NCBI GenBank assembly: GCA_027559495.1 | Contig: JAMXSV010000008.1 | Coordinates: forward strand, 2,170,001-2,234,000 | DNA from: Aurifilum marmelostoma | Lineage: Eukaryota > Ascomycota > Sordariomycetes > Diaporthales > Cryphonectriaceae | DNA length: 64,000 bases | Reading direction: 5' to 3' | Shown here: one piece after another, positions 1 through 10,730 of the stretch | How positions within the stretch are numbered: the stretch's first letter is position 1 | How the letters are laid out: each line of letters starts with the position of its first letter | Position numbers and translations under genes: made by a program | Notes under the pieces: model-generated | Told to the model about the DNA's origin: nothing | Seen by the model: only the letters and a program-made list of their open reading frames with translations | Databases searched by the model: none

Positions 1-48
1 TCTGTCTCATATTACTACCCTAGCTAAGTCTGGTAACTACCCTAGCCA

Positions 49-1773
49 TCAATAAGATTGATAACTCTGCTTGAGGATCTCTGGCTTGGTGTCATTGAGA
101 TTCAAGATCATTTGTCCAAATAATCCATTCGCCCATGAAAACCTAGTTTTGATTTCTGTCAGAATAATCACTTTTCCATAAACCTTTGATCAATCAAGGA
201 ATGATGGAACATACCACTGCCTCGTCCAGTCACTCTGGTTAAAGGTGTTGATACTCTCATGTATCAAGCCCAGTCCATCAGTGCTGCTCACAATCTCGCC
301 GAGCGCCTCTGTGATCTCAGCCTCGTCGTCGCTCGTATAGATCCTCATGATACTAGCCATCGGCCAGGCGTACCCGGGCCCATTGTGCGGTCCACCGACG
401 GCATTGATGACCGGGCCGCGCATGAAATACGGGTTCCCGTTGGTGTCCGTCTGGTCCAGGACGATCGCCCTCGTGTTCTGGTAGACCTCGTCGTCCACGT
501 CCAGGAAGCCAAAGAAAGGAGCAGACAGCAGCGAGGGGATGTTGGCGTCGTCCATGATCAGGGTGCTCCCGAACCCATCCACCTCGTACGCGTAGACCTG
601 GGTGTCGGTGATGGCGTTCGTGATGACGCCGTACTTCTGCACGGCAGCTCGGATCGAGTCCGCCATGGCCGTCATCTCGTCGGCCAGCCCGGACGGGGCG
701 GCATCGCCGAGGGCTGCCATGATCTGGGCCGCAGAGGCGAGATAGCGCGAGAACATCATGTTGGCCGGGATGAAGAGCTGGAGAATCGTGGAGTCGTCGC
801 TCGGGCGGAAGGCTGACCGCACGAGGCCCGTCCCGCTCGCCACGGGGCTGCCGAGGCCGTTGTTCTCCAGGGTCTCGCTTGCTCGGTTCGTCGTGCGCTC
901 GAATGTGTATGGCGAGTCGAGGACGGCGCCGTCGGCCCCGTATGTCGGCGTCATCATGGCGTTGGCGGTGTTGAGCACCTGCTGCACGGCTGCGATCCAC
1001 TGGAACCTGCCGAAGAAGTCCAGGTCCTGGGTGGCGTTGTAGTAGTTCGTGGACACCTCGAGGAAAGCAGCCAGGCTGTCGAGCTCGTACTTGCACTCGA
1101 ACACGCTCGAGTTGCTGTACGTCGGCTTGACGACGTCATCCGTGGCGGCGCTGTTGACGGCGGCGGAAAGGTTGGACTCGACGGGGGGCTGAAAGGAGTT
1201 GCAGTATGGATCGGTCAGAATGTAGCGGGTTTGGAGGTTGATCACGCCGCGGTATAGAGAGGCAATGCTGTCGGCGGAAGAATTCGCCTGCAAGACCGGG
1301 ACATAGGATTGCATCTGGTTTGCCGAGTCTCGGAGCCACATGGCATTTCTTTTTCGCATTTTGATCGAGGGTCAACAGATGAAACCAGAAAGAAACTCGA
1401 GCTGCGGAACGACACGGTGGTCGACATTCACATACATGTCTCCAGTGATCACAAAGGTAAGCTCCTCCTCCGAGTTATTCGCGGCATATCCCTTCCACTT
1501 GATGGCGGTGTCCAGGGTATTCGGGTAGGCGTTCTCGAAGAGCCGGTACAGGTCAGGGTCGGAGATCACGCTCTGCATCTCGACAATGATGTCCTCGACG
1601 TCGGACGAGTTGAACGTACGACACGCTGGGGCGGGCCGCATATAGGAAAGCTGGAACGTGCCATTTGTGTAAGGAGGATGGCGCTGTTCTGAATACTCGG
1701 CGTAGTCTGGACATTGTGCCAGAGCCGCCCCGGCAAGCAGGGCGACTTGCCATACGGCTCTTGAGCACAACAT
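49..1773 (-). CDS. GH125 exo-alpha-1,6-mannosidase, secreted
   Basis: Glycoside hydrolase family 125 (formerly DUF1237), whose members remove non-reducing alpha-1,6-linked mannose. Three exons are needed: 1773-1436, 1348-215 and 142-49, giving 521 aa. The first junction restores GDINAMWLRDSANQ, the family hallmark near residue 115. The second converts a dead end after WTRQ into WFSWANGLFGQMIL, the usual GH125 C-terminus, so the long open frame that stops at 190 is not the true end. Introns are 87 and 72 nt with GTATGT donors. The N-terminus (MLCSRAVWQVALLAGAALAQ) is a signal peptide, so the enzyme is probably secreted or vacuolar. The length is normal for fungal members. It is divergent from the NLP gene across 1.8 kb. 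Family assignment is firm; the natural substrate (fungal or host N-/O-mannans) is inferred. Confidence 0.93.
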
Positions 1774-2044
1774 ATGAAGTATTCAGAAACTTTGGCTACG
1801 ATGTCCGTGTGCACTCGTGTCCTGACAATCTCAAAAGAGTCCGCGATGGTTGTTGTGTCGATACGACCAACCGCAACAGGCAGCTCATAGAACCACCCTG
1901 CTTCATATAGTGCTACGACGGTACGAGATAGACCGATCGGACTTACTTAACATTTCACACAAGATCTAGACTATTGATCGCTCAGGGACATGCGATAATC
2001 TTGTGATCATCTTGATCTGCGAGAACTCTGCGGGGAAGCTCTAT

Positions 2045-2064
2045 CGTAGCATCGCGATGCTACG
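2045..2064. repeat. perfect 20-bp palindrome
   Basis: CGTAGCATCGCGATGCTACG equals its own reverse complement. It lies about 270 bp upstream of the GH125 start codon. It could be a dimeric regulator site or simply a chance palindrome. Confidence 0.8.
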
Positions 2065-2147
2065 TTCCACTCTCGTTGCTGATCATCTGGAACCGGTCTG
2101 GAGACCACCACCGCTTACAACGCCATAGTATTATTACCTACTGCGCG

Positions 2148-2165
2148 GTACTATAGTCATAGTAC
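2148..2165. repeat. short inverted repeat (hairpin)
   Basis: GTACTAT and ATAGTAC are separated by AGTC, forming a 7-bp stem with a 4-nt loop. It lies 84 bp beyond the 20-bp palindrome, in the same intergenic region. Confidence 0.7.
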
Positions 2166-3445
2166 GTGGACGATACACTACTGGTTTATACCACAGCACA
2201 CTACAGTACTACCGAGGAGTCGACACCCTGGTCTTCCCCACACCGTAACCCCAGAGTAATTTTTGACAAGCTTTGGAGTAGTATCCCTTACTTGTTAGGA
2301 ATTAATTTTTGGAGAAACCTTGGAACAGTGCGTCATGAATCAGATCCTGATGATCGCTGCCAACCCGAGCCACATCTTGTATGCGAGCAGAAAACTTGTT
2401 ATATATAGTAAAGTGTTTGCATGACGGATCAGAACAAAACGAGATCATGACAGTCTGCCGGATGGGAGGATGGCTTGTTTGAGGAGGAGGCTGAGTTAGG
2501 GGTCAGTTTGGGGCGCTGCTGGTCCCATCGAATGTTGTACCGAGTAAATTAGAAGGGCAAATCTTAACGATCCCGATACCGTATAGCTAGAGCCTCAACG
2601 GAGAGGGGGGAAGGTAGGTTCGTTCACACCAGGTACAAGAACTCTTTCTGCGCTGATTATGGGATTTTCCTAACCTTGTCCTGTATTTACTTCCCCACCG
2701 AGGTGTTTATAAATGAGCCCGTAGGACAGACAACCTTGGTCTGTGAGCTGCAAGCCTTGCACGGGAAACATACTACGGTATGTTTTCCTGATTGAAAGCA
2801 AGCCCATTCTGGGAGAAGTAAGACCAAGAGAAGCAGACAACCCTAGGCCGCGCGTATGACTATTTCGTACATGTCCTTCTGATCGTCCCTCGAGCCAAGC
2901 AAATGCATGGCACCACCAGGGGAGCTGCATACATAGTATAGCCCCGATCTGTGGTGATGTGCGCCAGACTAGGCCCTGTTCACCGCTTGCATTGACCTGG
3001 GCTCTTGTCAGTGTAGGTCCCTAATTTCGGGATAATTTCTCCAAGGCCCATAGCAAGGTACCCGCCTTCCCAAACAGGTACCCTGACCCGGCACCCTGAC
3101 CCGGCCCAGCGAGAGATCTGGGGCGAACCGGCACAGACACGTGCACTGCGGTCTTTGTCAACGGCGCGAACCGAGTCCAGGTGATGGGTCCAATGCCCAT
3201 CTTGCTCGTGCAAAACGTGGTTGTCTCTCGTGCTCGACAGAGGCCAGAAGCGGTACCCATCCCCCGGTTGCCGCCGGACGGTCAAGCCAGTATTGAGGAT
3301 GGGTGCTGTGGGGTGGCGGTGCCGGGTGTGGGTTTTGGGAAAGCGACGATCGAAACCCGCAGCATTGAAGCAGTGCCGAGAGTGCCATGCGGTTTGGTCA
3401 ACCCAGGATATCAAAACCCGACTGAGATGTCACCTCCTATAATGA

Positions 3446-3452
3446 TATAAAA
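3446..3452 (+). promoter_or_regulatory. TATA-like box of the NLP gene
   Basis: TATAAAA stands about 160 bp upstream of the NLP start codon and is followed by a CT/CA-rich leader. Position and sequence suit a core promoter with a leader of roughly 120-130 nt. Confidence 0.45.
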
Positions 3453-3609
3453 GGTGCAAGCCTCTTCTGCCTGGACTGCCTTGAGGAAAACCACCACCGC
3501 GTCGAGAGATCCTGACAGTATCCCTTCCTTCCTACTGATTCAAACAAGCCAAGAAAGATCGAGAAAGGTCACTCGTTACAGCCAGTCCTCGTTCATCATC
3601 ATCATCATC

Positions 3610-4590
3610 ATGCTCGCCAGGATCTCCGTGTCGGCACTCGCCCTGAGTGCGGGTTGCGCTGCCCTCTCTGCGCCGCGCAACCTCATCCCGACGGGCACAA
3701 ACGGCCTGCGACCTGCCAAGGTGCGCTCTGCACCCGTGGCCAAGCGCAGCGACATCGCCTCTGACGCGGTGGTCGGCTTCGACACCACAGTACCCAGCGG
3801 CACCGAGGGAACCCTGATGGAGAAGTGGTGGCCCTATCTCTATGTCGCCAACGGATGTGTGCCATTCCCTGCCGTCGATGCCGAGGGCGATACCAGGTGA
3901 GAATGTTATCCTCGGATCAGTCATTTTCCAAGATCAAGTGGGTCTGTGATGTTGTGCATCAATGTACTAACCGCGATATTCATCATCAAGTGCCGGTCTC
4001 GCCCCTACAGGAGACTCCGATGGGGACTGCAGCTCCTCCACCGGCCAGGTCTACGCCCGCGCCGAGACCTACGGCGGCTACTACTCCATCATGTACTCCT
4101 GGTTCATGCCCAAGGACGAGCCCAACGCGCTCCTGGGCGCCGTGGGCGTCGGACATCGCTACGACTGGGAGAACGTCGTCGTCGTCCTGACCAGCGAGAG
4201 CACCGACGCCACCCTGGTGGGCATGGCCGCCTCCTACCACGGAGACTACAAGGTGTGCAGCGGCACGGGCTGCGACAGCTACCTGGACGGCACCAACCCC
4301 CTCATCACGTACTACTCGGTCGCCCTCACCCTCGACCACTCCTTGGGCTTCACCACCACCGTCGGCGGCACCCAGCCTCTGATCGCCTGGGATGAGCTGC
4401 CCACTGTTGCGCAGGAGGCCTTGACCGACAAGGACTGGGGCTGTACGTACCTTATCTCACCCCCGTTGAAGAAATTCTATGATGAGAAGTATATGTGCTA
4501 ACTGTTGATTGAACAGCCGCCATCGTGCCCTTCCTCGACTCCGACTTCGAGAACTACCTGGAGGAGGCCTACGGATACCTTAGCATCTAG
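3610..4590 (+). CDS. necrosis-inducing NLP (NPP1 family) protein, secreted
   Basis: NEP1-like/NPP1 protein, a secreted family of oomycetes, fungi and bacteria, many of which permeabilise membranes of dicot plants. Exons 3610-3896, 3991-4442 and 4517-4590 give 270 aa. Intron 1 must use the AG at 3989-3990; the later AG at 4009-4010 loses the frame. A signal peptide begins at the chosen ATG, followed by a basic stretch with a KR site near residue 47 that could be a propeptide cut. The NGCVPFPAV segment and the central heptapeptide GHRYDWE (canonical GHRHDWE) identify the family. Four cysteines are visible in the mature part. The last exon encodes the usual acidic C-terminus after VPF. All exons are open. 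Whether this member is cytolytic cannot be told from sequence; many fungal NLPs are not. It is convergent with the S53 gene. Confidence 0.93.
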
Positions 4591-4951
4591 GTGTTCTCTT
4601 GAATGAGATCTGAACGAGTGTAATGAAGACAATCTTAATGTCATAGTCGAGGCAGACTCAGCGATCATATTCATTGTGCCAGATGCAGGTATCAAACAGT
4701 GCTTAGGGTTCATGCCGTTGTGATACCTCTGATGATGATGCAGTTGGGGGCTCCGTCCCAATCTTCTGCAAACAACAACTTGGATAAGAAAGAAGCAAGA
4801 TCTTGGGCATCCATGTTAAAAAACTCGACATGTATGATGTACGACCTGCTGAACGACGGAAAGCGGGTGCACTCAAGCACCAGACAGCAGTAGAGACTTC
4901 CGTAGGGTAGCCTCGCCACCCAGATGAAGTGTCAACTTCCCACAGCCAGGG
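4591..4951. other. convergent 3' intergenic region (NLP / S53 peptidase)
   Basis: 361 bp between two converging stop codons. Nothing but 3'-UTR sequence is expected; no strong repeat or small gene is seen. Confidence 0.6.
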
Positions 4952-7651
4952 CTAAGGCAAGTCCATGAACACCTTGAGCATACTAGGATAGTCCGGAGTA
5001 CCCAGTCCAGTAACAGGATCCTGTAAGATGGAATGTGTTAGCCTTCCTCTCATAGACAGTACTTTGACCGAGGCTGAAGAGAGACGGATGACTTAGTTAC
5101 CCAGCCTTGCACGGCGTCGAAACCTCCGCCGTTACAGCCCGTGTTGCTACCGTTGGTGATGTCATGAAACATCTGCGGATTTGCGTACAACGTCGGATTG
5201 ATGAACCCCACCGACTTCTTGCCGACAGCAATCCGCTCCTCGTTGATCCGGTTCATAATGGACGCGAAGATGGGCGCTGATGCTGAACTCCCCCGGTAAC
5301 CCAAAAGGAACCGGCGAGACCAATGGTAATGTTGTTCCCGTTCGCAGACACATCAGGATAACCACGCCCGATTCGGTTGCTGGGTAGGGTGGTCAAGATC
5401 GAATCAGCCCCAGAGCTAATCACTTCCTCAGAGACGACCAGGCTCAAGACTCACTATCGGCCTTCCGTATCGCCAGCTAGTGCCGTGACATTGGGCAAGG
5501 CGGGGTTGTTTGCATCTGGGGCCAGGCCGCTGTAGTAGGGATAGTCTGGAGACTGTGTGGCAAAGTACACCTCTGTGGCATTCTTCTGGTATTCTGGAAT
5601 ACCATAGATATTCGAGAAGCCACCTCCAGAAGTAGCTTTCGCATTACCCTGAAAGATCGCCGCCGACTCGGGATCATAAATGGTCTTGCCTGAAGGAATA
5701 TAGGTAGAACCGACGCTGGTGACGTATGGACTAATAATAGGAATGTCAGAGAAACAGACGGTTCCTGGCCAGTCTATAGCTGTCTCTGAGGCAAAGCAGC
5801 CGAGGGACTATATTTACCAGGTGGACGGCCATGATGGGCTGAAAATCAGACCTTCCGGCCCAAGGCAGATGGCCTCAGGTTCTCTAAATACGGCTTTCTC
5901 GGCAACACCATCATCACCTGAGCTGATTACGAAGGTGACGCCCTGAAGCCCGAGCTTCATGTACTCGTTGCACTGGCGCTTCTGATATGCAATAGGAACA
6001 GCAGCTTCTGTTCCTCCGTAAGACAAGGAGATGACATTCTGCCTCTCACATATTAGTTGATGGCCCCAGAAACTCGGCAGAACCCTGCTCAGAGTATTTT
6101 ACCGTGGGCTCAAAGACGCCGCATTGCAGAGTACCGTTGTATCCTCCAGGTAAGGGGTCAGGGTACGTTGGATCGAGGCCAGCCAAGTCTCCGGTCTCGT
6201 TATACGCAGTGTAAGTACAATAGCTTCCATCTATTGCATCAAGGAATGTGTTGAAACCCCACGTCCCTGTTGACCGTCTGCATGTCAGCATTGATTCAAT
6301 CCTCGCACGTGAGGGTGGCGAGTGGGCTGCGATGATAGCAATCATTAATTGATCATCCCGGTCACTGTTCGCCGATCCATGTTGCACTTCGGCGTATGGG
6401 TCCAAATCAAAGCAAAACCCAAGGATCAAAAGAGGAACGCCAGCGTACATGTGTTATTGTACCAAGCCTGGATTCGAGCGTCATCGGAGTCGTAGATTAT
6501 GATGCCCTGAGGCCAAATGATTGGGTATGCCAGGTCGATATCCAGGAGCGCCTCCAGTCCATCATACCGAGGCAGAGTTGCATTCTGTGTTTCTGCAATC
6601 CCTCCATCGATCAACGCGTTCGTGGGGTGTGTTCCCTGCGGAATGTGTGGAGCAAACTTTTGAAAGAAGTTGTTCAGATCTTCCTGATCCCAGAACTGCA
6701 GGTTGGTCTCGTATATGCCCAAAGCATTTGATGGGTCCGCCTTGTCACCTGGAGGAATGTCATAAAGAGCGGCAACGCATTCGGGTGTGACTCCTGCACC
6801 GCAATCATTCAGGCTGTTGTTGGCCACAGAAGTAATTCCATATTCAGTAGAGGCCATGTGTGTGACTTTGCCTGAAGGCTCAGATCAGCAGTAGTTCTCA
6901 GCACGTTTACGGCATGTGCCTCGTAATTGCCCGCTGCCGTCTTTTCTTGCGTTGATCTGTCTTTTTTTCTGCATGATTTCTCACCCTCGTCCACATTACA
7001 TCTTCTTCAGTTTTATATGATGCATAGGAGGAGAACTCAAGACATACTTCTCTTGACCTTTTCGTGCATGGTACCTCTGGCCTCGACGGCAACGGGAGCC
7101 ATCAGCTTCACGCCCGGGGTGATGTAGTCGATGTGATGCTGGATCTCCTTGGGCACATGATATTCATCGCAGGCAGGCATCACGCCTTGTGTGACAGAGT
7201 CGTGGTGTTCAAAATACTCCGTGTGCAGGAGCGCCTCGACCCTGGAGGCCGGTGCATCGAATGCCAGCCAGCCCTTGTTGTCAGAGTGAGTGACAGACGC
7301 GATGCCATTCTCGTTGAGCCACCTGGTGACCTGATCGACGGCCTCACTTGAAGGCTTGAAGAAATCAATCACCTGGTCAGAGGTCCAGTGCTTGCCGTAT
7401 TCAGGTGAGGCAGGGTCGGATATCCGCATGAGGTGATTGTGGGCGGTCTCAAGATTTGACTGGGTAAGCCCGACGCGCATCGGGAGAAAAGACCGACCGT
7501 CGACTCGAGAGCGCTTGGTCCATCGTGAGCCTGTTGAAAGTCGTGCATCTCGCTTCTCATGGACGACGTGAGTTGTTGGGACCGCAAGCGTCGAGACGAC
7601 GAAGATCGCGGATCCCACCAACATAAAAAAACCAAAAAGGAGAGATCGCAT
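4952..7651 (-). pseudogene. sedolisin (S53) tripeptidyl-peptidase-like, one-base frameshift at the catalytic serine
   Basis: Secreted acid serine-carboxyl peptidase. Exons: 7651-7048, 6871-6449, 6266-6103, 6038-5818, 5730-5455, 5379-5101 and 5020-4952, about 678 aa if the shift is ignored. The order is signal peptide, pro-kumamolisin activation domain (about residues 40-180) and S53 catalytic domain. EALLDID carries the Glu/Asp of the catalytic triad, SSGDDG the oxyanion Asp, CPYVTSVGST and GRGYPDVSANG are typical blocks, and WDPVTGLGTPDYP is the C-terminal calcium-site block. Every junction restores family sequence with correct phase. Exon 6 is one base short: at the C-run 5290-5294 the frame moves from FWVTG to SSASAP, exactly at the serine motif (normally GTSASAP). 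No GT-AG intron explains this. It is either a recent null allele or a homopolymer sequencing error, since the rest is intact. Confidence 0.85.
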
Positions 7652-8440
7652 TGTAATTATCAGTAATAATGTTCACGGGTAGACAATATCATGAACGTCT
7701 GATGGCATGAGAGACTATCAAGGACTTGAGTCTAGAGAACAGGAATGATCCGTCTGCCCTCCTGGCAAAAACCAGATTGGCGTCAAGTAAAAGAGGAGGT
7801 GCGAACGTGAAAGGCCCCCAATCTTTCTTGCTCTCGGAAGTGTAATCTAGCTCATCTTGCATCTCGTGTTGAGGCCAGCGTTGGACAACTTAACAGGGAT
7901 CGTATCAGGGGTCGTCGAGATAACTGCAACTGAAGCAAAGGATCGAGTTGCTAGCGACTCGGTCAACTGCAAGCAAGCGAATCCAGATTTCTCAAGGCTG
8001 CAATATCATACCCTACCAGTGCAGGGGTCGACACCACACGGTGCTATTTCCTCCGAATGGAGGAGGGGGCTGCTTTACTGTTTATCACTGCGATGCACCC
8101 ACAGAGATACATGCCTACACACTCAGCATATCTCGCAGCCCACGACGATTGTTGTATTTTTCTTGACTTCAAGTCTTCTCAAGGTTGACTCTTGCCCTTC
8201 GACATGAACATGTCTGCCTGTCTTCTCCGCGAGCCCACTGATCGGACTATCACACCTGAGATCTTGTAGCGATGGCGTGATTATTTCACTGAGATCTTTC
8301 GATGATTGGGAACAAGATAATATTATGTGATCACTGAAGTATTTTCGCTTCATCTAGTTTATTGTAAAGACTGGATAGATCTCTTTGGATACAAGACCGG
8401 AGTATATCAACTCGGATGCCAGGCCCTCCAAGTTACCAGA
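7652..8440. other. intergenic region upstream of the S53 gene
   Basis: 789 bp holding the S53 promoter and the 3' flank of the short-chain dehydrogenase. No gene or notable repeat is seen. Confidence 0.55.
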
Positions 8441-9314
8441 CTACCACGGCCACTGACCCTCATCCTTCAGGTAACCCCCATGTTCAGCATCTCTGTCGCC
8501 GCGGAGGATGGCAACAATCGGACGGGCTCCCTCGCTCGTGGGCTTCGCGCCGTTTTCCACTTTATTCAGCGGGCCAAGGTTCGACTCGGTGAAACCAGGA
8601 CAGTATAGGAACACCTTCCAGCCCAAGGGGCCATACTCGACGGACTGACACGCTGTGATCATGTTCAGAGCCGATTTGCTTGCACGATACGGCACAGTCT
8701 TCTGTGAGTATGTCGGGAGTGTGGCATCGAGGCGCAGGCTGATCGACCCGGCGCCCGAGGTGACATTGACGATGCGCGGTGTAGCGGGAGACTTCTTGAG
8801 CAGAGGGGCGAAGGCCTCCACCATGGCGGCCGGGCCTGACGCATTCGTCAGGAAGGCAATCTGAAGCGCCTGCATTGGTGTGACCCCTTGTGGTGATGCG
8901 ATAGCCGCGTTGTTTACGAGAGCGTCGAGTCTGATGTGGTCGAAGTCAGCGATAATTACTCCCCGGGACCTCACTCAGCAAGACGTCACATTTCCTTACC
9001 TTCCATGTCTTTTCTCTACCTCTTTGGCCGCCAGATTGATCGATTCTTCTTGCGATACGTCGAGTTGAAGCAGCTCAACCGAGCCGGGAAGGCCGCGTGA
9101 CTTCAGCGCTTTCACCGCAGCCTCCCCCTTTTCTACAGACCGGCTGCAAAGGATGACGATCTTCGAAGCATCAGCAAGGAGCTGGGCTGCCAACTCGAAT
9201 CCAATGCCGCCATTTGCTGGGACAAAAAGTCAGCCAAACAAATATTGTCTTTCTCTCGTTTTGGGGGGCGCAAGGAGTCCTACCGCCGGTGATTAGAACA
9301 ATTGATTTTCCCAT
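8441..9314 (-). CDS. short-chain dehydrogenase/reductase (SDR)
   Basis: NAD(P)-dependent oxidoreductase of the classical SDR fold. Exons 9314-9284, 9216-9000 and 8930-8441 give 245 aa; introns are 67 and 69 nt. The splice after ITGG completes the nucleotide-binding motif TGANGGIG; LVNNAA follows near residue 87. The catalytic residues are the Ser of VNVTSGAGS and the YRASK (YxxxK) motif. The C-terminus KDEGQWPW is common in fungal SDRs of this type. The start ATG opens directly into the first beta strand (MGKSIVLITG), so it is well placed. Cytosolic; no targeting signal. The substrate is unknown and the neighbours give no pathway. Fully open, with no damage. Confidence 0.9.
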
Positions 9315-10366
9315 GATCGCTTGACTCGTCTGAATGCTGTCTTGATGTGGCTTCTTATGAGAACCAACATGTGTTGACGAGTCGATTCTCTTTATACTTG
9401 TCCATGATTCTCTGGCGGACTCCGAGGCTGGAGAAAAGCGATGTGGGGATAAGGACAGTCATACCGAGAACTCCGGACGCAGGGGGCCTGTCGAAGTTGT
9501 GGGTTCAGGCTCGTCAATGAACACCAAAAAGAAACTCCCCAGAAAGAATACAACTCAGAACAAGATATGGAGATAAGCCGTTTCCTTCCGAGAAGTCCGT
9601 GTCAATCGAGAGAGCTGAATCCGTAACTGGGTACGTCGGGTCGTTTCAATCCTAATTACTAGATTGGCTTGACGAACTGCTTCATAAATTTCAAGCAGTC
9701 TTCAGTGTGACTCGACTATTTTTTTGGTCTGTATACGATACTCTTACTCATCGGATTGAGATCCAGGTTGTCTCAGTTGTCAGAGGCGGTACCTAATAAT
9801 TACTCAACCTTTGCTGGATGGCGCATAACGAGAGCATCCTGTGAGTAGCTGTGTCTTGATAATCATTTAAGACCGGTCTGGCTCAGCCAAAATGTTCCCT
9901 GAGATAAGGTGATAGAAATTGCCTCCTTAAAGCCAGTCTACAGTGTTAAGTTTCCTGATGATCCAGCATGTTGGGTATTAGCTACAGCACTATGAACAAC
10001 ATCAATACTGTTTCTTGTCCTTTGCGCCAAATCAGGACAGCCAGGCACGTGGCTACCAAAAGATCTGTTTTTGACAAAGTAATCACAATATATTTGATGC
10101 CTGGCGACATGTAATTACTGAGACAATTAATATCTGTTTGTAATTAATTAAAAAAGGCGGTCACACCTCAAGTAGACAAGCACGTTCGGTGGTAACGCTA
10201 CTGTAATATTGGTGGTATCAAAGGGGTATCATAGCAGCGAACAGTCCTGAACAGGTCACCAGCACAGCCCTTTCCCCGCCATCCCTCCAAAAGATCAAAA
10301 CTTCAGTATCCCACGCGCACCCAAGCCCTCCTACTCTTGTACCAGTGGTTTGACGCAGCTTCCGTC
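9315..10366. other. AT-richer intergenic region
   Basis: No supported gene. The stretch at about 9700-10250 is AT-richer than its surroundings, including TTAATTAATTAAAAAAGG near 10140. No transposon ends or open frames were recognised. Confidence 0.5.
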
Positions 10367-10730
10367 TTAGTTCGTCTTCTTCGCAGGCACAACAGGCCTC
10401 CCCTGCTGCTGGCGAGTGTAGATGTAGAATCCAGCAGCGAGAACGCCGATAACAACGATGTTACCTACCGTTACTTGTTAGTGCTAAGCTCATATCATGG
10501 ATTACGAGAGGGGTGCAATCTGGCTTACCAAAGACGAAGCGTCCAATGCCCCCGACGACATCTACCGCGCCCTTGAAGACATCGGCGAAGAGGTTGACAA
10601 TACCCGTGAAGAAGTTGATAATAGTGGAGATTATGGTATTGATCAACGAGGCGATCGTACCGATGATGGATGCGAACAGCTCGTAGATGGACTTGAAGAA
10701 GTCCTCGAACGCGGAGAAGAACTGGGTCAT
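10367..10730 (-). CDS. 99-aa amphipathic-helix membrane protein, function unknown
   Basis: Two exons, 10730-10529 and 10464-10367, joined by a 64-nt intron (GTAAGC...GGTAG), give 99 aa. The N-terminal 60 residues are almost entirely Phe/Ile/Leu/Val alternating with few polar residues (FFSAFEDFFKSIYELFASI and onwards), suggesting long amphipathic or membrane-lying helices. The splice joins GRFVFG to NIVVIGVLAAGFYIYTRQQQ, a clear transmembrane segment. A short basic tail (GRPVVPAKKTN) follows. The splice is convincing because it gives one continuous hydrophobic protein with a proper C-terminal anchor. I do not recognise the family. It could be an organelle- or lipid-droplet-associated peptide; this is only an inference from the helix pattern. 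Confidence 0.75.

Larger units (their letters stand above)
1774..3609. other. intergenic region between divergent GH125 and NLP genes
   Basis: No coding region is supported; open frames here are short and resemble nothing known. It holds the promoters of two divergently transcribed secreted-protein genes. It also contains a perfect 20-bp palindrome (2045-2064), a 7-bp stem/4-nt loop inverted repeat (2148-2165) and a TATA-like box at 3446-3452. Confidence 0.6.

Noticed and set aside
190..214. Stop codon of the GH125 long frame at 190-192 as the gene end
   Set aside because: It lies in an intron with a GTATGT donor; the next exon supplies the conserved C-terminus.
4009..4010. AG at 4009-4010 as the acceptor of NLP intron 1
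   Set aside because: It puts exon 2 out of frame; the AG at 3989-3990 keeps the frame and gives family sequence.
6466..6480. GCTCGAATCC on the minus strand, resembling a tRNA B box
   Set aside because: Lies in exon 2 of the S53 gene, with no A box or cloverleaf arms around it.
8930..8974. Upstream start of the long SDR frame on the minus strand at 8974
   Set aside because: This part is the second intron; the splice to 8930 recreates GRLDALVNNAA.
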